From: Actinostola sp. cb2023
Lineage: Eukaryota; Cnidaria; Anthozoa; Actiniaria; Actinostolidae
Direction: 5' to 3'
Length of the DNA: 64,000 nt
Assembly (NCBI GenBank): GCA_033675265.1
Contig: JAUJYZ010001540.1
Coordinates: 781,501 to 845,500, forward strand
Under the pieces are notes generated by a model. The model was given only the letters and a program-made list of their open reading frames with translations. It made no database searches and had not been told where the DNA came from. The translations under genes were made by a program, and so were the position numbers. Shown piece by piece: positions 44,172 through 57,500 of the stretch. The number at the start of each line of letters is the position of its first letter. Within the stretch, counting starts at the first letter, position 1.

Positions 44172-44913
44172 TTAAGAAGAGGCGATGATCTCTTCAATCC
44201 CTCCAACGCGAAGAATTAAAGACTGTTCCGACGAGGACGATGAATGATTCTTGAACTATCTTGGACTTTTTGACTTTGATACAATTCCTTGTCTTGTACT
44301 GAGTCTTGTAAATAGCAATACAGTGTAAAGTGTGGTGTAGGTAATCAGTATGTAACAGCCAGCGTATGTACTTCTGATATTAGCGATTTCCAAAGGATAG
44401 TATTAAGTTTTTCCTTAAAGCTTTCATCCTTAAATAGGGTCAACCCCCCGGGCTTGGTAATCCATCCGTCTAGACCAAATCGGCCATTCCATGATCCATG
44501 CCAAATCTTTTGGGAATACGGTTCTTTGTCTGTTGTATTTCGATTTCAATAGAGCATTGACATGGAAATGACTGAATGCAATGTTTACATTCTTTAAACC
44601 AATTCATGTAAATTCGTTCAGTTTTTGTAACTCATCTAGCTTGGAGTACGCGAGTAGCTCCCGTTATACTTTAACTTTGCCATGGTTTCACGGGGGGTTT
44701 CACCGATAAGGTCATGATCATGTAATTCATGGTTCCACAGCAACAATGATAAAAAAACGCACAACCAATCAGCCCATTGCCAGTATTCCCAATGGAATAA
44801 TTCAGGTCCCACAAACACAATATTTGAATTGTTGTTTACAGACAGGTTTTGAACATTTTACAAATTTTACATTTTACAAATTTTTATTTTTTTATTTTTA
44901 TTAATTTTTAAAA

Positions 44914-45360
44914 TTGTACTAGATGGTCAGAGTATCTAGCTAATAAAACCCCATATACAATATTGTACTAGATGGTCAGAGTATCTAGCTAATAAAACCC
45001 CATATACAATATTGTACTAGATGGTCAGAGTATCTAGCTAATAAAACCCCATGTATAATATTGTACTAGATGGTCAGAGTATCTAGCTAATAAAACCCCA
45101 TGTATAATATTGTACTAGATGGTCAGAGTATCTAGCTAATAAAACCCCATATACAATATTGTACTAGATGGTCAGAGTATCTAGCTAATAAAACCCCATG
45201 TATAATATTGTACTAGATGGTCAGAGTATCTAGCTAATAAAACCCCATATACAATATTGTACTAGATGGTCAGAGTATCTAGCTAATAAAACCCCATATG
45301 TATAATATTGTACTAGATGGTCAGAGTATCTAGCTAATAAAACCCCATATCTATAATATT
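44914..45360 (+). repeat. 49-bp minisatellite, nine copies
   Basis: Nine copies of a unit containing TTGTACTAGATGGTCAGAGT and ATCTAGCTAATAAAACCCC. Variation is almost limited to ATACAA versus GTATAA just after CCCCAT. Confidence 0.95.
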
Positions 45361-45459
45361 CTTCAATCGCGCTTCAGTTCCGGTGCTGATTTTAGATAAA
45401 ATGTGATGGCTTGTGGGACATAGCAACAGTAACTATGGAGTTTCGGAACCATGAATAAT

Positions 45460-46210
45460 TAGTCGGGTTTCCTGTGGAAGGTCCGACTCTAAACATGCAC
45501 TCCGGCCGTCGCCCAATCTCGTCCCCAGAGCCCACATTCCTCTTGGTCAGCACCTCAAATCGCCAACTGGGTTCTACAGCGCATGTGCCCTGTGCCGGCC
45601 GCTAAGATAATCACCGAAGCCTCTAACAACATGAAGGGGGGGGGGGGGGGGGGTTGTGACCTCTAAATAATGCAGTCAGTGCAATATTTTGCCAGTAGGA
45701 GGGGGTGGTTATCTAAAAAAACAGAAATGGCGAAATTTCCCGTATGTTCCCAGAATCCTTTTCGGGTGTGCAGAATGAAAACACGTGTTTGCGAAAGTAG
45801 TCCTAAAGAAATGGCTAATCATGGAAATGACAAGTTCTAGGATGGAATTGTGCTGTGAATGTAGAATTTTAGTTTTAAAAGGACGTTTTTTCTATTAAAA
45901 TTATAGACAAAGATGTATGTTTTCCATTGTTCTATCAGCGCGATAAGCGAGTAGTTTTGGGTTCACACGTTTGAGGTCAAAGCAACCTCGTTTCAAAGAA
46001 CGACGACGACGACGAAGAACAGCCTGCATTTTTAGACTCGGGCCTTCCACAGGAAGCCTGAGTAATAAAAAGATAATTTGTACGCACGCGTCTTTTTTGA
46101 TGGGTTTCCTGTGGTAGAACCAGTGGTAGAACGCGCGTGCGCAATACTGACGTAATATGTTGGACTTCCTGTGCGCCTCCCACAAGACGCGCCCGCAGAA
46201 ATGCATTATT
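45460..46210. repeat. mixed GTCGGGYTTCCTGTGGAAG repeat region
   Basis: GTCGGGTTTCCTGTGGAAGG near 45462 and the inverted TCGGGCCTTCCACAGGAAGC near 46037, with GCGCATGTGCCCTGTGCCGG also shared with 35740. A poly-G run lies near 45637. CGACGACGACG precedes the right copy, matching the triplet runs next to other hairpins. From 46211 to 47006 nothing coding is recognised. Confidence 0.55.
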
Positions 46211-47006
46211 ATTCAATACTGTGGAATTAAATCAATACTACTCACATATCTAGAAACGATCTGATACATATATGTAGACAAAGCAGGTAACACATACAAA
46301 TTTGGCCGTTTTCAAAAACAAACTCTTAATTTTCAACGATCACCAAGAGTGGTTTATGCACGCAAAGGATTGTGATAAACTGTATATGTACTGATCCGCC
46401 ATCTTTCAGCACTGTAGATTGCTCTGACGTACGCAAACCGTAAGAGAGAAGAAAAGACGTACTGCGCAAACGGAACATGACATTCATGTTCGCAGGTTTT
46501 TCTCAGTTTTCTATGTGCCACTGCGTGCAATCATCCAAATTACCAGTTTTCTTGTGGAAGACGCAAAGCAACCTTTATTTTGTATGCTACATAGATAGTG
46601 TATTGTTAGTAAGACAAAAACCAGTTGATTCTACTTAATACATACAAATCACTTCGTTATATAGAGAGATAATAGTTATGAATTATTTACAATGACATCA
46701 CTATAAACATCGTGAAAATACTATGTACACTACTTTGGCGAACTCGAGTCGCTATTCGGCCGTCTTAGATTTAGTTGTATTGTTGGTTTAGCTTAAGTGC
46801 TAGGGTCTATACTCTCGAGCTACTAGACTGAATTATCTCGAAAAAGCAACTCACATTATCTGTGAAACTACAGTCAAGATTACACAAGCCAACAGAGTTA
46901 TTCTTGGACGATTCACTCTGAAACCAACACACGTAAATTAACGTCCTTGGCGTTTCAGTTTTATAAAAATAATATCGTTTGTGTTCAGTGAATATAAACA
47001 CCGGCT

Positions 47007-50000
47007 TCATTTCCCCACTCCATTTCTTCTATCCTTCTTATTCTTTCTCATTCTGTTTCTCTTGCGGTTCTTTCTACTCTTCGTGCGGTGATGGCTGGTC
47101 TTTTTGATCTTCTTATTCATTGAAACAGGATATGCATTCACATTGGGGTTTTTAGGTGGTTTGCAAATGTGTTTGTCCACGGTTCGTCGACATTTCTGAC
47201 ATTTGACATGGCAGCACCAATGGAACTTGCAGAAGCATTTGTAATCTTCATCTACCTGAATGGTGTTGAACCCTCGACCACAGCACAGGACAGCACACCC
47301 CCCAGTATAATGCGATGATCTGTTACATTCCCTTCCCGAAGTCCCGAGGGATCCTGTTAGAGTATTTGTGGAACAGTAATCGGGAGAATCCTCGAGAAAA
47401 ACGAGTTCGTCACGTGATGGTCTTCGAAAACTGATATCAGCGTGTGACAGCGCGGTACCGCTCTGATCTACGGTGACCCGAAGCGAGTTCTCGTATTTGT
47501 GTCTCATATGATCTCCAACGATACGAAATGGTGGCAGAGTCTTCCAGCAGGTCCTGACGGAACACGACCCAGAAACACCATGGCACTTGCAGTCTAGAAG
47601 CATATTAGTTTTGACCGCCTATCGAAGAGATCACAATACAAATAGATTAATAAAATTATCAAAAACATTTCAATATTTTGTCAAGTTTCTAAGAAGGTCA
47701 TGCAGTGAATGTCGTATATAGACACTAAGTGAGACTATGTGGTGCATTCCATGAGATATACTGGCTACGTTAAGTGGTCATTTATTCTCAACCACAGCGT
47801 TTAGTCACTGATACATTCAAGCATTAATTCATTGTAATGGTCATCAATCATAGTCATCGCATAAAGAAATCATATCGCTCTTCACGTCTCGATCCACCAT
47901 TGTTTAAGTCCATATCCATATCTCATTATTGAACTGTTTTCCTTTCTTCGAAACCACAAATCCCAACAACGTGTTTCCGTTCAGGTATACACATGTTTAG
48001 ACCGTCGGCTGAGCCTGTGTCGTGGTGACGGTCGTTGGTTCATCGATTTGCAGCCATTGAATTTCGTTCTCAGAGAACCAAACGCCGACGCAAGTTCGTT
48101 CAAGCGAAGAGCGCTTAATTTCTGAACGAAAATATGAGCATTTCAAATACGCACCTAATCTTATGTAATCCGTCTATTTCCGTTAACCATTCCAAAGAAT
48201 CTCTGTTATTTGTAGGCTTCATTTTAAATAATATCAGATTCAATCTCAACGATGCATCACGAGTACAGTAAACCAAACTAACTGAACGACTCAAGAAGCC
48301 CAGGCAACACTCTATTCGTGCGTTGAATAGTTTATGAATTAGTTTTTGTTAATAGCGCGTAGTAAAAGCATTGAGATGGATTTCTAAACTTCAACCTTAT
48401 ATATCAAAAAAACAGTTTGTAGGTAGAATACAATAATAATAAAGGTATTAAAGTCTTTGAAGGTTGTTAGCAAAACCATTTCTATTGCTGCAAAGTGAGT
48501 GATAACGTGTTTAATCGCCTCAAACTTTAAGTGTTGTTTATTTTTGTCATCGAGTTTTTACACCAAGCTGATCGACCGTTTTCAGCACACAGGCGACAAG
48601 CAACTCAGGCTAGTTTCCGTAGACGTGACTACTACAACAACAAACGCAGAATGCCTGAGTTCCTCGCAATTGTACAGCAAACATGCCCTGAGGCTCAAAA
48701 CTTTCAAAAAACTAAACTGTGAGAGTCTGTCCAATGACGAAGATATATCGGCCGAGTGAGTTAAGAGATACTACTTAAAGTCCTTGAAAGAACCGCCTAA
48801 CCAAAGAATGATCATGACTCATCGCGGAAAAAAACTTTCTTAGGATCTTTTGTGGTTGAGGATCAAGAACAAGAAAAGCTCCATAGACTTGGCCGCCAGT
48901 AACTTTACTCACACTGAAGCCATCCACCCATGACACTGAATACTCGACGAGAATCACATACTGTTCTTAGTCTACAGAGTGCGCTAGCTAGTGGAGCTCA
49001 ACAACTGATGAAGGCAATAAAATTGAAACAATATTTGACGCCCTTTTGACATGACGAAAAGTGTTTGATTTCTACAGTACTGTATTGCCGAGTACATGAA
49101 GTAAGGGTATGGTGCATGGATGCTGCTAGAAGATAGCATGTGGATGGGTGCAGTTTTGTGGTAATCCCTCCTTCAGTGAATCATTCAACACGTCATAGTC
49201 ACTCACCCTACGACCAACATAGTTGTTGTGTAAGTTCACCAGCGCTCTTGCATCACGCACAACTTCTCGGGAATCCACGAACGCTTTGGCAAAGTTCAGG
49301 CCGTACATTATGTTGTCACTGCATCCTCCCCATTCAAAACCCTTACGACTTCTCCCTCTACGGTTATCGCAGGAGCATTCTCTGAGCTCACCAAGGGTAC
49401 ATGAACGAGTTACTTCGTGGACAACTCCTGCTGTCGAGATGGCGTACACAAATGCTGTTTCTTTACTTGCTGAAAAAACGGAAATAAAAACAAGAAAAAT
49501 TGAAACTTTGTGTTGGAATTGTTTCAAAGCGTTTATTGAACTCATCCTCTTCATGATGAGACTGTGTCATGTCCCCATCGCAATTAAATAACTGGATATT
49601 AGATTAAGAGTTAGATGTATTCAAGCACACATGATAAGCAAGTATAATCAACCCTCACCTCGTCTCATCACTTTGCCGAACAGCGAAGCATCGCGGTCGA
49701 TAGTTGAACAATTCCATCGCTGGTCTTCAAACTGATACTGACATTCCTCAATCCCAAGTTTAGCACCCTTGCCAATACTGACCATCACATCTGGATTCTC
49801 CCGACAAAGCTGCCGCTGAAAGCTCACTAGTCCAGTGATACTGTTACACATAACTTTAGCTCCGAGCGCGTACACTTGAGACATAAACCTGGAAATTGTA
49901 AGCGGTTTGCTTACTTTGTAAAAAACAACTTCAGTGCTGTATTCGACCTACAAAACCTTTCCTGCACAACAGTGCGCGCAACGAGTTACATCAGTGACGG

Positions 50001-50143
50001 CCTATTCACGTGTAAAGTCATAAGCGGCCCTACAAGCACTCAACAAGTCTTGTTAATCATACTCACCACCAATGGCTCAAGGTATCATGTGGTAAAGACG
50101 CCAAGATCACCAAGACCAAGAGAAAGTGTAGTCGCGGAAACAT
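47007..50143 (-). CDS. WNT2: Wnt2-class secreted Wnt ligand
   Basis: A secreted lipid-modified ligand for Frizzled/LRP receptors. Four exons on the minus strand: 50143-50067, 49888-49659, 49469-49207, 47618-47007; donor/acceptor sites and phases join to 393 residues. Exon 1 gives a signal peptide ([18 protein letters not shown]) and ends in SHWW, like the SSWW of vertebrate WNT2. Wnt2-type blocks: [60 protein letters not shown] and TCK-type CKPPKN near the end. The acylated Ser is S206 in CHGVSGSC. The usual Cys pattern is present through [12 protein letters not shown]. Unusual: a Lys/Arg-rich tail of about 35 residues after the last Cys. It lies between creatine kinase and ST7 and is divergent from ST7. 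Confidence 0.93.
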
Positions 50144-51420
50144 GTTCATGTTTAGTCGGCAAAGATATGACTAACAAGTGCTCATATTATCGAAGAGACG
50201 ATGACGATTGGCTGCACATAAAAGCATCGGACCGGGGCCGTCATTTGCTTCATTAATTAACTGTGATTGGCTTAGGAACAAAAAGAACGAGCAAAATAAA
50301 AGCGATGTGTCACGTGTGTTTGAGTAATTATTTGTGTAATAGGATGTAGTCGTCGTAAGGCTGTCGAACGACTAACAAGATTTTCCATGCGAACACAGTT
50401 GATACAGAAGTCGTGTTTGTAAATCTTGTTAGTATCCGAGTAAACAACGTTCAACACATCGTGTTTGTATTGCATACTTTGACTCAATAATACAAACTAT
50501 TTGATGCTTATTGTTTTGTTTTTAATCATGCTAAAACCGTTGTTAAGTCAATAAGATACACAGGAAAAAAACAAACTACTTATTGACTTTCCAGTTGATA
50601 ACTTTAACCACTGTAGAACTATCGTTTCTTTGATGCACGTTTCATCAATGAAAGGCTGTGTTTTGTTGTTTAGCTCTTTCTTTGAGTATTTCTGTAAGCC
50701 ATTTAGGTTCATTGAAGCAAAAGCCGCCAGTAATAGACCCTTATCGGCCAGACCATTTATAACAAAAGAAGCGGTAGTGTTTGAGTAATTAGTCGTATTT
50801 TCGGTGTTCATTGAACATGCGAAACAAATCCTAAAATCCTTTGACCGTTTAGAATCCACCATTATATTCCAAAGAAAGCGGACCACCTTTACCAGGCACA
50901 ATCAAACACAGCAATTCAATGATCAGCCACTCTGTAAACAGACGCTGTCGGTGCCTGGTTCTTGTGCGTTATGCTTACTCGCGGAATTTGCCAGGGCCAG
51001 TAAGGACACTGCAAGTTTGTCTTTTGTTGAACGGGATTATTACTCCATAAACAAATAATTAGTCGGCTAGACGATTCATTATCCCCGAACCATCTAAAAG
51101 TAACTGCAATTAGTCCGTCTGTCGTCCGGCGGGCCGCGTATTAAACATGGATGTGAACGCTCTCACGAAAGTACAAAAACAACTTGTTTTCGAGCTCAGA
51201 CAACTGAAAGGAATTGTTGGAATTCTTCACTGATTTTGTGCCATAAATACATAGTTTTTCATCTTGAAGAGTGTGTTTATTTTCACTGATATAAAAGTAA
51301 ACCATTATCACACTGACCACTTACGACAAACAAACAAACAACGACAAGTAAATACAATGAACGAACTGACCGACAATGCCTGTCTAATTTCTTACTTCAC
51401 CATTTATACTGTGCTTCACT
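50144..51420. other. region upstream of Wnt2 with no recognised gene
   Basis: Holds only short frames. The longest is a 117-codon minus-strand frame at 50548-50901 with no domain I know and many Asn and Ser codons. Part of the Wnt2 promoter is expected here, but no motif stands out. Confidence 0.4.
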
Positions 51421-51429
51421 CGTACCACG

Positions 51430-51595
51430 TGAGTGAATGAATGAATGAATGAATGAATGAATGAATGAATGAATGAATGAATGAATGAATGAATGAATGA
51501 ATGAATGAATGAATGAATGAATGAATGAATGAATGAATGAATGAATGAATGAATGAATGAATGAATGAATGAATGAATGAATGAATGAATGAACT
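51430..51595 (+). repeat. TGAA tetranucleotide microsatellite
   Basis: About 40 uninterrupted GAAT units between Wnt2 and ST7, followed by GAACTTTATTTATAGAAGG, a tail typical of retroelement 3' ends, so the repeat probably grew from a retroposon terminus. Confidence 0.95.
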
Positions 51596-51764
51596 TTATT
51601 TATAGAAGGTTAATATAATAATAAGTGATGTCTTATATTGGAAGAAGAACATCTGAAACGTTGCATGTGCGCAGCTGCAATGTTATTCTCTTGCACTGAG
51701 ATCGATACTCATATGCATATAATGACAGTAATAATAAACTTTATTTAAAAAATTTAGCATATTA

Positions 51765-51979
51765 CAGTGAGGACACACTAACCGGGACCACTTGAGCAAA
51801 ACTGACCAATCAGATTACACCTGAAAAGAATCACATTCCAACAAAAGTTGTGTGGGCCAATCAGCATTATAGTCATAATGAAGATTGGCACAGATGACTT
51901 TTGTTGGAATGTGATTATTTTCAGCTGTAATCTGATTGGTCAGTTTTGCTCAAGAGTCCCAGTTAGTGTGTCCTCACTG
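51765..51979. mobile_element. TA-flanked MITE between Wnt2 and ST7
   Basis: Ends CAGTGAGGACACACTAAC and complement with arms of about 80 bp (ACTGACCAATCAGATTACA mirrored); TA at 51763-51764 and 51980-51981. The CAGT start fits mariner-like families. A retroelement-like tail (CATAAACTTTATGAGTGTCA) follows at about 52023. From 52090 to 53115 there is an unassigned 75-codon minus-strand frame at 52347-52574 and the ST7 upstream region. Confidence 0.75.
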
Positions 51980-53115
51980 TAATAATGTAAGATTTCATAT
52001 TTCATAGTATAGATACATACATACATAAACTTTATGAGTGTCAAACTTCTAGCGTACCACTTAAGTGGTACACTAATAAATCGGGGACACTCGATAAGCT
52101 CAATAAACTACTTATCTATCTAATCTTACATTGAGCCTGGATGGGAGTATAGCTTTCTATAAATATCTTGTAAATCCAAACAGTTTCAAACAAACAAAAA
52201 AGGAATCTTAAAATAACAAGCACTGATACTTTGTTTAGTGGCATAATCAGTGGTGGTAAGTAATTTGGTTCACATTCTTTTTCGATAATTTTATATACCG
52301 ATTAATAATACCACACAGTTTATAATATAAACTTGACTGTTATCAATCAACCACGTGACCTCCAGATGTTGTCGAAACTTCTTTGAGAAGCTTTCTCTGA
52401 TTGGTCAATTAACAAATCATATGCACGGCATACATTCTCAGCTTTGGCGTTGGGCACTGTATAAATGACCGTGTGTATTGAGGGATCTTTTGAGTTTCTG
52501 AGCCATTGAAAGAGGGTGTCGTAAAATATAGTCATAATTTCCATTGTGCTTGGACCAAAGTAGTCAACAAACAATACATCAAAAAGCTTTGTTAAGCAAA
52601 TTGAGTAAATTTGCTATATTTTAGCGTTCTTTGTATTAGTAAGAAAGTGACAACAAAGAACGGGAAGTCCAGGAATCCTTCTTATTCAGCCACTCTTTTG
52701 GATTAAAACCTGCCGTATTAATGACTGAGACGGTGTGCCGTTTGCCTTTACTCACTGGCAATAGAGTAATTGTGGCAATCATTTGGTCATATATACATGT
52801 AAATTTGCGCAAAACATGTAATACATATTCTTACTATAAAAATAAAGCATTTCAGTGAATCCATTCCTTTTGTCTCTCCTCCCGGCTCGGCCCCACTACT
52901 GCTCGCCAACTTTGTTCCGCAACTTTAAATATATCTCGTCTATTGTTCTAATTCAAAAAGTCGCAAATATTCCTCTTGTTTTTCATAAAAAGTAAATTAT
53001 TTCACATCCTAAAATATGCCTTCGATTGGTCACCCTGTGGCAATTCCAGAGTGAAGCATTTCGGGTAATAGGAATTAAGAAGATCAAAGTGCGCATGTGC
53101 GATACTTTTTCCAAA

Positions 53116-54518
53116 ATGGCGAATGAAAATCAAAGTGGTTTTCATCGCGGCTTTTCTAAAATCAAACAGTGGGTTGGTTGGTCTTGGACGTACCTTTGGG
53201 GGTTCTGGTTCCTTCTTGTCATCTTTCTTCTTTATGTTCTTCGAACACCTCTTCGTTTAAAAGAGAACTCCAGTCTCGGTGAGTCTGACTTTGAACGCGC
53301 GCGGCTCAATCGGGTTTGAATTTTTTTATTTATTTTTTTGTTATTTTTGTTCGAAGGTTAAATTATCCCTAAAACATAGGTGTATTTGCTTCTCTGTTTT
53401 AAGTCATTATATTCTTATATATATATATGTTTTATGTTTTTCTTCTCTCGTCGAGTTGTTTTGCCGGTAAATGACCATCGCACTAAAGTGAAACACTCGT
53501 CATTCCGGTCAGCGAATAGTCATTTTATTTTTCTTCTTCTTTTCTCTTTTTCACAATCCTTAATATTTTATTTTATTAAAAACTGTTTTGAATTTTTTTT
53601 CTTTCCAAAAATGAAGTGTTATTTAAACCCTTTTTCAATATATTGATTTACTGTAAGCTTACGTATTCTCTTTTTGTAAATATAAGACTTATATAATTTG
53701 ATTTATGATGCTCTTATATGAACTTAATTGCAATGGTTTCAGATGACTGACTGTCTGTCTACACATTATAATTATAGTGTAGTTTTTCTATATTGTCATT
53801 TGTGTTTTTTTTTTCATTTTTCAAAACATTCATGAATCATGAAAACCTGGACAGCTGGTTTATCATCAATTACCATATAGATACATACCATATATAGACA
53901 CTGATACCATATATAGACACTGATACCATATATAGACACTGATACCATATATTAATATATTTGACTCTACCTGGTTGATATATTTGACTGAGCGTTTGGC
54001 AATAGTATTGGCCAGTAATTACTGGACATTATATTATCATTATGCATGGATCAATTCCAGCTGTTACCATCCCCCCCCCTGGGCATACCCCAGGGATTTG
54101 TATGGACCTGTGTTCCAGGGACGGGGATTTTGTACAACAACCTGTTGCTCCGGGGGCAGGGGGGCGGGGATAACTTGACCGAGCGTATAATCAATGGAGG
54201 AATTCAAAATAATGGATTTCGCCAATAAAGAGACTACTTTTGTCGCCAATTGGCTTGAAAAATAAGGTCTTGCAAAGTTAAAGGCTTTCTTTGAAAAAAA
54301 AAGGCAGTGTTTAAGCACATAGGACTTCTTATCTCTACTGTTATGGTCAATAATTATTTCCAAAAGATGTCTAGCTTGATTATTAAACATGCCTTTAATA
54401 TATTCAATTGTTGGTTGCTTTTCCGTTGCCCTGGGGCAGGGAATTTGTTATTTCTGGCGGTCCAGGGGCAGGGAATTTGTAGTCCCAAGATTTTTTTTTT
54501 ACAAATCCCGGGGGTCAG

Positions 54519-54552
<34 letters not shown>

Positions 54553-57500
54553 TGGTAACAGCTGGAATTGATCCATGCATTACCGGTATATATTTTTTAA
54601 TGTTACAACTGACACAAAATCACACCAAAAGCTTTTGTATCTAATGTGGTTTTGTGTGAAAGTGAAAGTGTCTAATAATATAATAAAAAGAAAATTATAC
54701 GGTGGCTTGAAGATATGAATTTTATTTTCTCTTGTTAAAACAATATTTTACCACTTGAAAATAAAATTCATATCTTAACACTGCATGTAATATCCTCTCT
54801 ATATACATGTATCAACCTTAGCCAAGTTATTCATAAAGTGATTATTTTTATTCTTTGACAGTTATCATGTTCCTGAATACACTAACTCCAAAGTTTTACG
54901 TTGCCCTTACTGGTACTTCTTCATTTATATCTGGAATCATCCTGGTATGTTTTGCCTACAGCAACTAATATGCATTACGCAGTGTTTGCACACAATACTT
55001 AAATTATGGACTTTATGTTTTTCTATACATTCAGCTTTTTTGAAGCGAGATACTCTTGCGGTTAATTATTTTAGTGTCATAGCTTAGTAAAAAAGTAAAG
55101 CAAGGATGGCTTAGTTGATTAGTGCGCGGCCTTCTAAGCGAGAAGTGAGTTGTGTAAATTAGAGAGAGAGTTTATAATACCACAGTTCAGCAGGAACTAT
55201 GCAACAGTGTCTGTCTTGAAGAAGACAGTGTCTGTCTCTGATTGATGTCACTATAAGAGACTTGACTGTAAAGAACTAATGGAAACATTCATGTAGAATG
55301 TGTCTGGCTATTGGTCACTCATAGTTTCTTTATTGTCATGACATGTATTTGTATTTGTAGATATTTGAGTGGTGGTATTTTAGAAAGTATGGTACGTCAT
55401 TCATAGAGCATGTGTCTTTATCTCATCTTGGGCCTTTACTAGGAGGGGGAGATAATTCACAAAACAACATGTCACAAAATGTAGCAGGTATGTCTATACA
55501 TGACAAGGAATAGTTTGTTGAACAGGAATAGTGTCTATGGAATTTTATATAAAAATAATTAGTATATTACCATGCTTTGATTGGTCAAGGGGCGTGTGTT
55601 ATTATAGTACAGATGCACAGAGGACGTCACAAAATTGCTGAATTCTCAAAATATTATATAAACCAAATAGATTCCATTTTGCTGTGTGTCTGTACTCTTA
55701 TAGATCTGCACAGAAGATGTCAAAATGTAGTGAGAACAACAGTCACGCCACTCGACTTCGTTTCGTGGCATACTTTTCACCACATTTTGACATCATCTGT
55801 GCATCTATAAGAGTACAGACGCACAGCAAAATGGAATCTATTTGTTAAATATCCCACATTCCTGGCTAATTGAAAGACATCTCGTACCATTTTACATTCT
55901 GGTCAAGCTGTGTGTAGAAAAGAAAACACTGCTCACTTGTCAGGTACATGTAACTGCTTTCTTGCTATATTTCTAGAATGCAAAGTCTGGAGAAATCCAA
56001 TGAATCTCTTCAGAGGTTGTGAATATAACAGGTACAAATACAATAGACTGGCACCCTCACCATTAATGCTTGCAGCCACACCTTTGTCTCCCTATCCATT
56101 CTTGCAATGTTGCTTTTTAACCAATTTAGCCAATTAGTAATGTATTATCCCATATTAGTATATGTAATTCAGTATACAACGCACGCATGACTGGCTATAT
56201 ACCATGCATGTATGATATACACAATAATTAGATATCAAGATGTAGTATGGGTTACTGGTAGATAAATGATTTGATGAATTGACTGGCTATATACCATGCA
56301 TGTATGATATACATAAGCTATATTAGTACGTATATGGTTTGTAAGTTGTAAACAGGTAGGTAGATATCGTAGGTATGGGGTTAATGGTAGAGCTAACCTG
56401 GGTTGGTTGGTAAACTTACTATGATAGCGAGTCACCTACGACTTTTTCATCATCTTCGTAGTGACTGCACAAGAAAGCCACCAGGTATGTTTGTGTGTAT
56501 CGAGATCAATGCTCACTGATAGTTTTTTAGTACATTTGCATCAACCAATAATTACATCAGGTAGCTATATTTTTACAGGTAGTCGTAGGTATGGGTTGGT
56601 TGAAAAATAAGTCAACTGTGAGGTATAAACTCCCTCGTGAACGCTTCACGAATTTCCTAAGAGTCGTTTTTAGCTCAATTACTGGTATGGACAGTTGTAC
56701 GTATACTGTAGAATTAATTTTCTAGGTTAAATTATAAGATTAGCGAACTGCATCACGTGATGCGAAAAACATTGATCTCGTGGTAAACATACCACGTATG
56801 GCTTTATGCGGTTAACGAAAACATCCACTTAACGATCCACTACGAAGGCGATATCGTAGGTGGGTTGGTTGGTAAGTTAGGGTAGTAAATAGGTAGGTAG
56901 CTATAGGTATCGGTACGTAGGTATGGGTTGGTTGGTAAGTTAGGGTATAAATAGGCAAGTACCTATGATAGGTAAGTAGTACCTATGCATGAAATACATA
57001 ATGATCCATAGACCCGTATACTATATATTTGAGATAACATACATGTACATGTAGTTTCATTGTAACTTACATGATTGTGTTTGCAGACATTCTTTACTTG
57101 TGATTCAGATGAGATGAGTATCAATCCAGCTGATGAAAGTAAGTTAGTTGGCCAAATATACACTGCTTAATAGTGTTGGAATTTGTGATACTGATGACAG
57201 ATGCCTGTGTTGTAGTTATGTTAAAAGCATGGAGAGAACGAGATCAAGAAAAGAGAATAAAAGCTGCAGAAAGTGCACTAGCTGCAGACCCAAAGTAAGC
57301 ATAATGGTAGCCTGCGTGGATGGCTCTGGGGTAAGGGAGAGGAGGGGGATTGGGGAAAGAAAGGAAAGGGAAAGAAAGGAAGGGGAGGGAGAGCCTGCCT
57401 GCAAGGCCGGGTATTTTAGATAATCGCCTACTTTTAAACAATGCGAGATCGAATTTCACCAACCAATCAAATTGCGCCGGAAATAAGAGAGATTACAAAT

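Noticed and set aside
50548..50901. 117-codon minus-strand frame as a gene
   Set aside because: No recognisable domain, no splice-compatible partner exons, and low-complexity Asn/Ser content.
52347..52574. 75-codon minus-strand frame upstream of ST7
   Set aside because: Plausible composition but no family recognised and no neighbouring exons found; left unassigned.
56560..57000. TTAGGG-like words considered as interstitial telomere repeats
   Set aside because: They occur as AAGTTAGGGTA within a GGTATGGGTTGGTTGG repeat and never in tandem TTAGGG order.
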